DNA from: Candidatus Poribacteria bacterium
GTDB taxonomy: Bacteria; Poribacteria; WGA-4E; WGA-3G
DNA length: 33,617 nt
Assembly: GCA_022821495.1 (NCBI GenBank)
Contig: JAJEDN010000009.1
Coordinates: forward strand, 1 to 33,617
Reading direction: 5' to 3'
The notes under the pieces were generated by a model. It searched no databases. It worked only from the letters and a program-made list of their open reading frames with translations, and was not told where the DNA came from. Shown here in pieces: positions 1 through 7,561 of the stretch; within the stretch, counting starts at the first letter, position 1, and the number at the start of each line of letters is the position of its first letter. Position numbers and translations under genes: made by a program.

Positions 1-1998
1 ACATCCGATACTGAGCTGCCTATGGAAGCAACGCTTCTAACAGACGTTTGGCAGGATACTGGCATCCTGCTGCCGCTCCCTGAGACGGGGCTGCCGGTAA
101 ACGATCAAGTGCCTGCCATCCGGGAAGGGAAACTGAGTCCACTATCAATAAAGCGTCCTACCCCTATATTACACAAGTCCGAACCGACCGAAAATACTTA
201 TGAAACACAAGAAGAAATGAGTGTTCAGGTGCAGCATGCTTTCGATAGGAATGTACGTGTCCTTGGATTTACTGCCGAGACAGACGCTGAGAAAGACCCT
301 GAAGTAGAATCCGTTCTGCGCACGCGTAACGCAATCTGTTTAAAGGTGCAGGATGTCGATTTTGCGGCAGCAATATCGCGATTTCTTCAAAGCCGAGAGG
401 TCAGATCGATGGCACAGGGGCAGGATCGAATGTATCTCTGGGATCAGGTAAAAGATATCCCCAGTACTCGACTGTTTTCGGACCCAGAATACGCAAAAAT
501 AGCGGAACAACTTCTCGAAACGCGCGACGGCACACAACCCCTGTGTATCATCAATACCCTCGGAGAGGATAAACTGTTTCTTAGATGTCAACTCTCCAGA
601 ACTACACTGAAGGCGTGGGTTGCCGATTGGCAAGGCGATGCATTAGGCAACTTTGCGATAGTGCTACTGAATGCAATAGACATTAGAGATAAATCCCATG
701 GAAACGCTATCAAACGGATCCGAACAGTGGTCCAGACGTTTGAATGGCTCGAAGAAGAGATCATCCAACAAATGTGCCACGTTGATGCAGCGACTGTTGA
801 AAACATTCAGACGTTCCCAGCAGTTTATGCGGATCGAAGTTGGACCTTTTGGCATCAACTCAAACGTTTCTTTGCACATTACACAAGGGACGCGGACGCG
901 CCAATGCGATGGGAGGACGAAACCCTAAAGTTCCGAGTGCCGCCCGTGCTGCATCCGAGCGTCCAATACCTTTTCGTCAATATACCGGTTCTCTACACAG
1001 AACATTTACGGCGGGTATTCCCAGATGTAAAAACCGAAACCCTTCGCACGCAACCGATAGCGTGGGTTCCCGGAAACCGCGTTTTTCAAATTCGCACCGA
1101 TATTTATCCACGGGAGACAATTTTAAACCTCAGCAACACTTGGGACATTATGGCGATGTCTGAAACAGGGCAACACATTTTTTCCAGAATTCAAGCGGAA
1201 ATCGAAAGGGATCGAAATATTAAGCATGGGATTATCACCCATGTTTATGGAATTGAGCAGTTGAAGCACATAACGAAAAATGAGAACGTCTGTTTTTTGA
1301 CGAGTTTTCGAGAAGTGGAAAGATTGGAAATCGCTTTTCAAGAGGCAGAAGTCATCTGGATAGTTGGCATGCCCGAAATGGGAGCACGCGCCATTTTGAA
1401 CCGCACGCAGATCCTGTTTGGAAACGACGAGGTACCCCTCTCTTATGAAATGGAACCGGAGACCTACCTTTACAAAGACGAACGCGTCCAGAGCGTCTAT
1501 AGAAAAGAGGTCACCCGTATATTCACAGAGATTATAAAGTTGGCTCAGTTGAACCGTTTCGCACACAAGAAAGTTATGTTGATTACAGGGTTGCGAATTC
1601 CTGAGATTACCGACAGACCCGAAACGCTCCTTTTTGACTGGGCAGATTTCGATGTTGCCAGTGGGTTAGATAAACTCGCTGACGTGATAGCGACCCGCCA
1701 AGGTTTTGAAACGGAACGCGATAACCTAACATCTGAATCCAGCAGAAAAGAAGTAGAACGTATATTAGGGTGTTCGACAAGGCAGGCGAACCGAGTCTTG
1801 CAAAGGCTGAGGGGTGGGAAGACCCGCGTTCCGTTCCGCAAGCAAATTCTCGCACTTCTCGCCGATGGCGAGAAAACGACCCCCGAATTTGTCGCAGCGA
1901 TTCAAGGGCATCCAAAAGCCATAAATACAGAACTCACGCGCCTCGTGCAGCGCGGTGAAATCGTAAAGCTTCGACGCGGTGTTTACAAACTTCCATGA
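1..1998 (+). CDS. Helicase-like protein with C-terminal winged helix (5' truncated by window)
   Basis: The frame is open from the first base with no stop before the ATG at 22, so the true start probably lies outside the window; at least 665 codons are visible. The stretch from about residue 370 to 580 (counting from the ATG at 22) resembles the second RecA-like domain of plasmid/phage-type SF2 helicases: an alpha/beta segment with IITHVYG and VIWIVGMPE, then ILFGNDEVPLSYE, YKDERVQSVY and TDRPETLLFDWADF. The last ~90 residues read as helix-turn-helix (SRKEVERILGCSTRQANRVL) followed by a winged helix ending in GEIVKLRRGVYKLP, a common DNA-binding ending. Where motif VI would normally supply an arginine finger (Q..GR.R) the text reads TEIIKLAQLNR, so ATPase activity is doubtful. 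Helicase assignment rests on remembered family patterns; the winged helix is more secure. It could be a helicase-derived DNA-binding protein. Confidence 0.55.
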   Translation, partial: TSDTELPMEATLLTDVWQDTGILLPLPETGLPVNDQVPAIREGKLSPLSIKRPTPILHKSEPTENTYETQEEMSVQVQHAFDRNVRVLGFTAETDAEKDPEVESVLRTRNAICLKVQDVDFAAAISRFLQSREVRSMAQGQDRMYLWDQVKDIPSTRLFSDPEYAKIAEQLLETRDGTQPLCIINTLGEDKLFLRCQLSRTTLKAWVADWQGDALGNFAIVLLNAIDIRDKSHGNAIKRIRTVVQTFEWLEEEIIQQMCHVDAATVENIQTFPAVYADRSWTFWHQLKRFFAHYTRDADAPMRWEDETLKFRVPPVLHPSVQYLFVNIPVLYTEHLRRVFPDVKTETLRTQPIAWVPGNRVFQIRTDIYPRETILNLSNTWDIMAMSETGQHIFSRIQAEIERDRNIKHGIITHVYGIEQLKHITKNENVCFLTSFREVERLEIAFQEAEVIWIVGMPEMGARAILNRTQILFGNDEVPLSYEMEPETYLYKDERVQSVYRKEVTRIFTEIIKLAQLNRFAHKKVMLITGLRIPEITDRPETLLFDWADFDVASGLDKLADVIATRQGFETERDNLTSESSRKEVERILGCSTRQANRVLQRLRGGKTRVPFRKQILALLADGEKTTPEFVAAIQGHPKAINTELTRLVQRGEIVKLRRGVYKLP

Positions 1999-2011
1999 CT
2001 TTAAGAACAAC

Positions 2012-2038
2012 AGCCTCTTTTTAAAGGCTATTTAGTTT
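2012..2038 (+). terminator. Possible weak intrinsic terminator after the helicase-like gene
   Basis: AGCCT at 2012-2016 pairs with AGGCT at 2025-2029, with extra T-A pairs possible inside, followed by a T-rich tract (ATTTAGTTTTC). The stem is short, so this is tentative. It lies just after the stop codon at 1998. Confidence 0.35.
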
Positions 2039-2086
2039 TCCGCTTTTTCACCAAATTTCCAGTCCTCAGGCTCGACACTGCAGGAT

Positions 2087-2229
2087 TTTATAGTAAAGCC
2101 CGAAAATAGATTGACATTTACCAAATCTCCAGATTCCCCCCTGATAAGGGGGGTGTTTTTGATAGGGTGTTTCCCCTAGGGGGGTTGTACCGATTAAGGT
2201 GTCCAATTAATTATGGATTTCACTATAAA
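2087..2229. mobile_element. MITE-like element, TATGGTAAA family, copy 1
   Basis: The ends read TTTATAGTAAA (2087-2097) and TTTCACTATAAA (2218-2229), an imperfect terminal inverted repeat. The interior carries TTGACATTTACCAAAT, then a CCCCTGATAAGGGG hairpin core, then CCAATTAATTATGG. Each of these blocks recurs in the same order at 3098-3213. There is no coding capacity. This element plus a short flank fills most of the 357-bp gap between the helicase-like gene and the metal locus. Confidence 0.5.
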
Positions 2230-2270
2230 CCCTGCGTGCAAGGGGGGGCGGCCTAAGTTCTATAAGTTTC

Positions 2271-2301
2271 ATTTGACATTGGTCAAATAGTATGATATAA
2301 T
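2271..2301 (+). promoter_or_regulatory. Sigma70-type promoter with palindromic operator, metal locus
   Basis: TTGACA at 2273-2278 and TATAAT at 2296-2301 are both perfect hexamers 17 bp apart, with a TG at 2293-2294 making an extended -10. Overlapping the -35 is a perfect dyad, ATTTGAC (2271-2277), 4 bp, GTCAAAT (2282-2288). A repressor bound there would occlude RNA polymerase. Since the downstream genes look like metal acquisition, a metal-sensing repressor (Zur, ArsR/SmtB or MntR type) is a reasonable inference. The 7-4-7 spacing does not match a Zur box I can name. Confidence 0.75.
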
Positions 2302-2355
2302 TTCTCGCAAGTTTATCGGCACTCTTTTTTTAAAGAATAACACAGGTCATGGTTT

Positions 2356-2718
2356 GTGAGAAACGGTATGATCTCCTCTAATACGCTAACATTTGGACGT
2401 GGCTTGAAAATTTGCATTGCGATAAGTCTATGCTGTTATATCATGCTGCTCGGTGTTATCGAACTCACACACGATCATACCGAACATTCACACGACCACA
2501 CTGAACACTCCCATCCTGAAAACACCTGTTTAGCCTGTTTCTACAACAGCCAACACGTTGGTGTCGAAATTGAATCTTTTGCACTTGACTCACCTTTCTT
2601 TTTCTATACTGGACTCCAACTGGACGAAGACACTTTTCTCCCTTTAGAACTGGCTATTCACACGCGAAGTCGCGCCCCACCTGTATTCCCCAATAAACTT
2701 TCAGATTTCGCCTGTTAA
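2356..2718 (+). CDS. Small His-rich single-span membrane protein (metal binding, inferred)
   Basis: This is the first gene after the strong promoter, with a 5' leader of about 50 nt. The start is GTG at 2356 or ATG at 2368; neither has a convincing ribosome site, and a 10-codon frame from an ATG at 2349 overlaps both. One hydrophobic segment spans about residues 18-36. It is followed directly by a His/Asp/Glu cluster (39-53) built from two copies of DHTEHSH, then CLAC (Cys58, Cys61). That gives a short cytoplasmic end and a periplasmic metal-binding tail, resembling small DUF2946-like proteins found in zinc/copper loci. I do not recognise a named family. A metal-handling role is inferred from the ligands and from the downstream receptor, binding protein and GTPase. 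Confidence 0.65.
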   Translation: MRNGMISSNTLTFGRGLKICIAISLCCYIMLLGVIELTHDHTEHSHDHTEHSHPENTCLACFYNSQHVGVEIESFALDSPFFFYTGLQLDEDTFLPLELAIHTRSRAPPVFPNKLSDFAC

Positions 2719-3234
2719 AGGCAAAATTAGTTTTCATTCCATATTTCTATATTGCCCAAAGGGTTCCGGAATATCTATATTCGTCAATCCCTTTGTATGG
2801 TTCTGTTTTGCAAATTGAACTAAAAATGTCCGAGGTGCCAACGGCATGTTGATGCGCGCTTTCACATTCTTCTTTCGCGCGCCATGCCACCTGTTAAAAG
2901 CAGTGGTGCTTTGTAGCATGATGCACGTCGCATCTGGGGTTTTTGCAAATGCTAAAATCCAATGCGAAGAAAGTGTTTCTTCAAGTACGCCGCAAACCTG
3001 TTAGGTTGTGCATCTTAAGTGTCAGAATCAGGATTATAGGATTTTCAGGATAAATCCTCTTAACTCTCACTGCGAGGCAAACTGACAACTAACAACTATG
3101 GTAAATTATAAAAAGATATTGACATCTACAAATGGCCCAATTCCCCCCTGATAAGGGGGGTTAGGGGGGTTGTACTCTCAGAAAATGTCTAATTAATTCT
3201 AAGGTTTACCATAAATAAAATATTGGAGAATACA
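2719..3234. other. 516-bp intergenic region, repeat-rich, no convincing gene
   Basis: It holds a 24-bp exact repeat (2973-2996, recurring at 23869-23892), a segment resembling other dispersed repeats (GTCAGAATCAGGATTATAGG, from about 3019), a copy of the CTCTCACTGCGAGGCA repeat (3061-3099), and a MITE-like element (3098-3213). A 52-codon frame from ATG 2846 to TAG 3002-3004 has a signal-peptide-like start but lacks a ribosome site and contains the 24-bp repeat, so I do not call it a gene. No strong separate promoter is visible ahead of the lipoprotein gene, so transcription may come from 2271-2301. Confidence 0.6.
3098..3213. mobile_element. MITE-like element, TATGGTAAA family, copy 2
   Basis: It has perfect 9-bp terminal inverted repeats, TATGGTAAA (3098-3106) and TTTACCATA (3205-3213). 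The internal blocks match copy 1 at 2087-2229 in order: TTGACATCTACAAAT, then CCCCTGATAAGGGG, then TCTAATTAATTCT. It is non-coding and sits directly upstream of the lipoprotein ribosome site. Both copies carry a TTGACA-like box at the same place, but no matching -10 is evident. Confidence 0.55.
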
Positions 3235-3819
3235 ATGTTTACTTATTTTTTTGGGCGCGACTTTTCTGTCGCCATTTCTCGATTAATGTTACTTGGTTTC
3301 GTCGCGATGCTCCCTTTTGTTGGCGGCTGCGGTGAAGATGATAACCCCATTGTTGATGATGATCACGACCACGAAGAAGCAGCAGAGATGCACGCAGATG
3401 CAGATGGATTTGTGATAGAAGTTGACGAAGTAGAAGTCTATCGTCAGTTTCAAGGCGAGCATAGCGGAGGTCTTACCGTTGAGGTTGGTGGAGAAATTGA
3501 GGTACATGTCGCATTTCTCGACGCGAGCGGTGCAGAAATCCATGTTGGTGAAGAAGAGGAAGACGGACATGACGAACAGGACCATGACGAAGAAGAAACC
3601 TTTGCCTTGGGCTTGACAGGTTACGACTCCGTTATTATTGACATCCATCTGTCTGAGGACGAAGCGGAACACGACGAGGAAGAACACGGTGAAGAAGAAG
3701 GGTTTCACTTTGAAATCGTTGGACTGAAAACTGGCAAAACAGAAATTAAACTGCAACTCCTTCACGGCGACCATCCGGACTTCACTGCGGCACTTCCGAT
3801 ACCCGTAACCGTCCAATAA
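3235..3819 (+). CDS. His- and acid-rich lipoprotein, putative periplasmic metal buffer
   Basis: The ATG at 3235 is preceded by GGAGAA with a 4-nt gap; an in-frame TTG at 3223 overlaps that site and is unlikely to be the start. The protein is about 194 residues. It begins with a lipoprotein signal: hydrophobic segment, then V29-G30-G31-Cys32. The mature part has three acidic/His clusters (DDDHDHEEAAEMHADAD, then DGHDEQDHDEEE, then EHDEEEHGEEEG) separated by beta-rich segments, and ends with HGDHPDFTAALPIPVTVQ. The clusters would bind zinc or another divalent metal at low affinity. The gene ends 6-12 bp before the receptor gene, so co-expression is likely. I know no named family for it; a metal buffer or donor to the receptor is inference. 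Confidence 0.75.
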   Translation: MFTYFFGRDFSVAISRLMLLGFVAMLPFVGGCGEDDNPIVDDDHDHEEAAEMHADADGFVIEVDEVEVYRQFQGEHSGGLTVEVGGEIEVHVAFLDASGAEIHVGEEEEDGHDEQDHDEEETFALGLTGYDSVIIDIHLSEDEAEHDEEEHGEEEGFHFEIVGLKTGKTEIKLQLLHGDHPDFTAALPIPVTVQ

Positions 3820-3831
3820 GGAGAAATGTCC

Positions 3832-6093
3832 ATGTTAGGCACTCACGCCTTTCTGCATAGACTTTTTCCCGTAGGCGCGCTTTCCAAGCGCACCTACCTA
3901 TTTGTAGCACTCGGAATTGTGGGTTTGTTCGGTAATATGAATAATGTTCAGAGTGAACCTGCCACAACACATTCACTACACGGAGAGGTATTTGACAAAC
4001 AGAGTCAATCCCGACTTGAGGGAGTCACTGTCAACATTGTTGGACTTGAGAAGCATACCCAGACTGACCCAAACGGACAGTTTAAGTTTGATGCTGTCTC
4101 GGTGGGCAAGCATACACTGCAGTTCACAAAAACGGACTATCAGCAGCTTGAACGGATCGTTGATGTCAATGCGTCTACGGCTTATCTTCAGGTCGAGTTG
4201 GAGACACTCCCCTTTCAACTCGAAACGATTCGGATATACGATTCAAGCCGATCACTCTCACAGTTTGAGGAGACCACTGACTTAGCACTCAGTGAAGTTG
4301 AACTCCAAAGACGATTAGGGATGACCTTGGCGAACACGTTGGCAGATGAGACGGGCATCTCGCAACGGACAATGGGACGTGCAGTCGCGCGGCCTGTCAT
4401 TCGCGGACTCGGTGGAGACAGACTCCTTATCCTCGAAAACGGTGAACGCACAGGCGATAAATCCGCATCCAGTGCCGATCATGCCGTTTCTATTGATCCA
4501 ACAACTGCGGAAGGCGTTGAAATCACGCGCGGCCCCGCAGCGCTCATCTACGGATCAAGTGCATTGGGCGGCGTTATCAACGTCAAAAGCAACAATATTC
4601 CGCAAGTTCTGCCGAAACGACTGGACATGCATCTAACGTTCCAGAGTGAATCCGTGAACTCAGGTTTGACGGGCACAACAGGTTTAACCGTTCCAATTGG
4701 TGATTTCGCGGGACATTTAGAATGGAATCGTCGGCTCGCGTCTGATACGCAAACCCCAATAGGTGTGCTTGAAAACACCGCGCTTTCAAACGTCAATTTT
4801 GCAGGCGGTGCTTCGCTAATTAAGCCTTGGGGCTTCATCGGTACTGCTGCGACCAATTACCGTTCAGATTACGGTATCCCGGGTTCACCAGAAGGGCATA
4901 TCACGGGTGTTAACATTGCACTGAACAAACAGCGGTATGAAGGGCAGATGGAATACCGCTTCAATACAAGGATGCTTGAAAAGGTAAAACTCCAGACTGC
5001 CTATACGCGTTATCAGCATCAGGAGTTAGAGTCGAACGGCACACTCGGTGTGGAATTCGGTTTACTCACCTACAACGTCTCAGCGATGGCTTACGTGTTA
5101 GAAAATGCGATTGCGGGGGTCTCGGGCGAGTACCGCGACCATGCAACAGGTGGGTTTTACTGGACACCGCACACCCGTGAGTTTACGCTTGCTGGTTTCT
5201 ATCTAAACCAATATAACTTTGACAAACTCACCTTGCAAGGGGCTATCCGCTATGATATTAGACGGTCAGACCCGTTTAGACCTGGTGCAGTTATTCGAGC
5301 TGGTACCGTCCAACGCCGCGACTTTAAGGGTTTGTCAGGGGGTACCGCTGCGATTTACCGCTGGACAGATAAATTGAACATCGGAACTAACTTGATGAAG
5401 ACGTTCCGCGCACCGGGTATCGAAGAACTTTTCAGCGATGGACCGCACTTGGCTATCTATTCCTATGAGATAGGGAACGCCGAGCTGGAACCTGAGATCG
5501 GATATGGTGCTGAGTTCTTTGTCAGATACGCAACTGATAGGTTCAGACTCAATCTGATCCTGTTCCGAAATCGTATATACAACTACCTTATTCCGACGAA
5601 CACGGGTCTGAAGGAGTGGGGTAGCGGTGCAGCGGGATGGTTGTGGATTTACCAATACATGGGGCATCACGTTCTGATGAATGGCGTTGAGGTCCAGATT
5701 GGTGGTGAGGTGCTGCCGCAAGTCCGTCTTGACTTCAATATGAGCGGTGTCCGTGGGCGGCTCGAACCTACCAGACACCCCATGGAACGTATTCCACCCC
5801 TCAACGGCAAACTCGTGTTGAGTTACACACTCTCCCCGTTCCATTTTCACGTGACATCCCATTTCTCAGGCGGCCAGACCCGACTCGGCGAATTTGAGGA
5901 ACCGACAGACGGCTATCTCGTCTATGATATTGGAGGTTACCTCAATTTTTCGTGGTGGCAGCTTGAGAACATGATCGTTTTCGGGGTTGAAAACCTCTTT
6001 GATACAACCTATCGCGAACATTTGTCCCGCATTAAATCGGTAATGCCGGAACCTGGGCGGAATGTGAAACTCTTGTATAAACTTAATTTTTGA
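3832..6093 (+). CDS. TonB-dependent outer-membrane receptor, ZnuD-like
   Basis: The start is set at ATG 3832 because AAGGAG (3818-3823) sits 8 nt upstream; ATG 3826 is only 2 nt away from it. The protein is about 753 residues. Order of parts: signal region; carboxypeptidase-regulatory-like beta domain (HGEVFDKQ...LQVELETL); a possible TonB box (LETIRIYD); plug domain with PVIRGLGGDRLLILENGER, SSADHAVSIDP and RGPAALIYGSSALGGVINV; then a 22-strand-type barrel ending in a terminal phenylalanine (KLLYKLNF). The DHAV.IDP/RGPA.L.YGS signature is typical of ZnuD-type zinc receptors. Its neighbours (His-rich lipoprotein, ZnuA-like protein, COG0523 GTPase) support zinc as substrate, but the sequence cannot exclude another metal. 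The signal region is odd: residues from PVGALSKRTY are encoded by a 27-bp palindromic repeat. Confidence 0.88.
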   Translation: MLGTHAFLHRLFPVGALSKRTYLFVALGIVGLFGNMNNVQSEPATTHSLHGEVFDKQSQSRLEGVTVNIVGLEKHTQTDPNGQFKFDAVSVGKHTLQFTKTDYQQLERIVDVNASTAYLQVELETLPFQLETIRIYDSSRSLSQFEETTDLALSEVELQRRLGMTLANTLADETGISQRTMGRAVARPVIRGLGGDRLLILENGERTGDKSASSADHAVSIDPTTAEGVEITRGPAALIYGSSALGGVINVKSNNIPQVLPKRLDMHLTFQSESVNSGLTGTTGLTVPIGDFAGHLEWNRRLASDTQTPIGVLENTALSNVNFAGGASLIKPWGFIGTAATNYRSDYGIPGSPEGHITGVNIALNKQRYEGQMEYRFNTRMLEKVKLQTAYTRYQHQELESNGTLGVEFGLLTYNVSAMAYVLENAIAGVSGEYRDHATGGFYWTPHTREFTLAGFYLNQYNFDKLTLQGAIRYDIRRSDPFRPGAVIRAGTVQRRDFKGLSGGTAAIYRWTDKLNIGTNLMKTFRAPGIEELFSDGPHLAIYSYEIGNAELEPEIGYGAEFFVRYATDRFRLNLILFRNRIYNYLIPTNTGLKEWGSGAAGWLWIYQYMGHHVLMNGVEVQIGGEVLPQVRLDFNMSGVRGRLEPTRHPMERIPPLNGKLVLSYTLSPFHFHVTSHFSGGQTRLGEFEEPTDGYLVYDIGGYLNFSWWQLENMIVFGVENLFDTTYREHLSRIKSVMPEPGRNVKLLYKLNF
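3871..3897. repeat. 27-bp palindrome, GTAGG/CCTAC family, inside receptor signal region
   Basis: The arms are GTAGGCGCGCTT (3871-3882) and AAGCGCACCTAC (3886-3897), one mismatch, with a 3-nt loop. It has the same length and the same ends as the palindromes at 10292-10318, 22511-22537 and 22599-22625. Here it is in frame and encodes VGALSKRTY. Confidence 0.75.
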
Positions 6094-6100
6094 AACCGTA

Positions 6101-6143
6101 GGACGGGGCGATAACTCCATCATATCGCCCCGTTCTCAATTTT
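6101..6143 (+). terminator. GC-rich hairpin between receptor and MerC-like gene (attenuator/terminator)
   Basis: A 12-bp stem (6101-6112 with 6124-6135, one G-U pair) carries an 11-nt loop and is followed by a modest U-rich tract (TCAATTTTC). It starts 7 bp after the receptor stop codon and ends before the AAGGAG of the next gene. In an otherwise tight operon it would lower expression of the downstream genes relative to the receptor, or protect the upstream mRNA end. Confidence 0.6.
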
Positions 6144-6157
6144 CTAAGGAGATACAA

Positions 6158-6556
6158 TTGAAAAGGTATTTTAATCAAGAATTAGTGGACGCCACTGGCG
6201 CGTGTCTCTCTTTCGCGTGTGCATTCCACTGCATGGCAACACCGCTTTTAGTGGCAGTTTTGCCGTTCATAGGACTGAGTTTCCTCATCGGCGAGCGCGC
6301 CGAATTTGTTCTGATCATCATCGCAGCAGTACTTGCAACTGGAAGTTTAGTGTGGGGGGTTCGTCACCACCGGAGTTGGCAAGTGTTTTTGATACTTGTG
6401 GCAGCAGTGGCATTTATTGTCATTGGTCGAACAGTGATTCAAGGTTCACATACAGTCGTTTTCCACACTGCCAGCGGCATTCTACTCGCAACCGCACACC
6501 TTGTGAACCGACACCTCTGCAAGACCTGTCCAGCATGCCAACCGGGAGATGTATAA
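6158..6556 (+). CDS. MerC-domain membrane protein
   Basis: The start is TTG at 6158 with AAGGAG (6146-6151) 6 nt upstream; no nearby ATG has a better site. The protein has 132 residues and four hydrophobic segments. The first contains the MerC-type signature CAFHCMATPLL (Cys21, Cys25), and the C-terminus carries CKTCPAC. MerC proteins are inner-membrane metal-binding or transport proteins first known from mercury resistance, but MerC-domain proteins without other mer genes are widespread and occur near zinc or other metal genes. No merA, merP or merR is present here, so mercury transport is unlikely; import or sensing of the locus metal is the better inference. The gene overlaps the next one by 8 bp if ATG 6549 is used. 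Confidence 0.72.
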   Translation: MKRYFNQELVDATGACLSFACAFHCMATPLLVAVLPFIGLSFLIGERAEFVLIIIAAVLATGSLVWGVRHHRSWQVFLILVAAVAFIVIGRTVIQGSHTVVFHTASGILLATAHLVNRHLCKTCPACQPGDV

Positions 6557-7505
6557 AATTATGCAGAGAATATACATTTCAGTGTGTTTAATAGGTATAC
6601 TAATATGGTCTTCTGGCTGTGATCTGAAAGGACAACCGGATGCTGCCACAGGTGATAAACTTCGCGTTGTTGCCACGATCGGTATGATTACGGATGTTGT
6701 TAAAAATGTTGGCGGTACGCGCGTTGAGGTGACCGGGATGGTGGCACCTGGCGTAGACCCACACTTTTACAACCCGACCCCTAAAGATGTTCAAAGGCTC
6801 GGTTCAGCACACATCATCTTCTATAACGGGCTGTACCTTGAAGCAAAAATGACGGACATCCTTGCAAAAATGTCGGAGGATACGCTGACGGTCGCCGTAA
6901 CAGACGCTGTCGATCGGCGTCTACTGCTAACACCGGCAGAATTCGAGGGACTCTACGATCCGCACGTATGGTTTGACGTGAAACTTTGGATGCAAACGGT
7001 GGGAAAGATTCGCGATGCCCTGAGTGAATTCGATGCCGATAATACTGCCCTGTACCGAAGCAACGCCGAACGCTACCTCACGGAACTCAAGGAACTTGAT
7101 GCATACGTAAAATCGCAAGTGGAACGCGTGCCATCTGAACAACGCGTCCTTGTGACGGCACACGACTGTTTTAACTACTTCGGAGAGGCGTACGGGTTTG
7201 AGGTACGCGGATTACAAGGGGTTAGCACGGCGACAGAAGTCGGTATCGCTGATGTACAAGAATTGGCGACGTTTATTGCGGAGCGGCGTATCTCTGCTAT
7301 TTTTGTAGAGTCATCCGTCTCTTCACGGAGTCTCGAAGCGGTGAAAGCCGCTGTGAAGTCAAAAGGATTTGATGTGAAGATCGGTGGTGTACTCTTCACA
7401 GACGCCATGGGCAACGAGGGAACACCTGAAGGCACATACATCTGGATGACCCGATATAATATTAATACGATTGTACATGCTTTGATTGGGGAATCAGAGT
7501 TATAA
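6549..7505 (+). CDS. Zinc/manganese ABC transporter substrate-binding lipoprotein (ZnuA/TroA family)
   Basis: This is a cluster A-1 metal-binding protein of 318 residues from ATG 6549. The alternative ATG 6561 sits 12 nt from GGGAG, while 6549 abuts it, so the start is uncertain. A signal segment ends at SSGC (Cys24), a weak lipobox. Predicted metal ligands are all present: His72 (DPHFYNPTP), His139 (YDPHVWFD), His205 (TAHDCFNYF) and Asp285 (LFTDAMG). A long helix links two Rossmann-like lobes. There is no His-rich loop of the kind seen in many zinc-specific ZnuA proteins, so manganese cannot be ruled out. No permease or ATPase gene follows, so it must use a transporter encoded elsewhere or act as a periplasmic carrier. 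Translational coupling with the MerC-like gene is likely. Confidence 0.85.
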   Translation: MYKIMQRIYISVCLIGILIWSSGCDLKGQPDAATGDKLRVVATIGMITDVVKNVGGTRVEVTGMVAPGVDPHFYNPTPKDVQRLGSAHIIFYNGLYLEAKMTDILAKMSEDTLTVAVTDAVDRRLLLTPAEFEGLYDPHVWFDVKLWMQTVGKIRDALSEFDADNTALYRSNAERYLTELKELDAYVKSQVERVPSEQRVLVTAHDCFNYFGEAYGFEVRGLQGVSTATEVGIADVQELATFIAERRISAIFVESSVSSRSLEAVKAAVKSKGFDVKIGGVLFTDAMGNEGTPEGTYIWMTRYNINTIVHALIGESEL

Positions 7506-7561
7506 CCCGTTTCTACAAGAGAATCCGGGTCCCTAACCTTTTATACAACGGAGCCTTACAG

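Noticed and set aside
2846..3004. 52-codon plus-strand frame with a signal-peptide-like beginning
   Set aside because: No ribosome site, and its end coincides with a dispersed non-coding repeat also found at 23869-23892.
3118..3123. TTGACA inside the MITE-like element as promoter of the lipoprotein gene
   Set aside because: No acceptable -10 at 16-18 bp; the same box occurs in the other element copy, so it is element sequence.
3289..3816. 175-codon minus-strand frame
   Set aside because: It mirrors the GAA/GAC/CAC-rich lipoprotein gene; the Phe/Val-rich composition is an artefact of the opposite strand.
5335..5862. 175-codon minus-strand frame inside the receptor gene
   Set aside because: The plus-strand receptor is continuous and well supported there; the antisense frame has no recognisable domain or ribosome site.
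6158..7505. Mercury-resistance operon suggested by the MerC-like gene
   Set aside because: No merA, merP, merT or merR; surrounding genes point to uptake of an essential metal.
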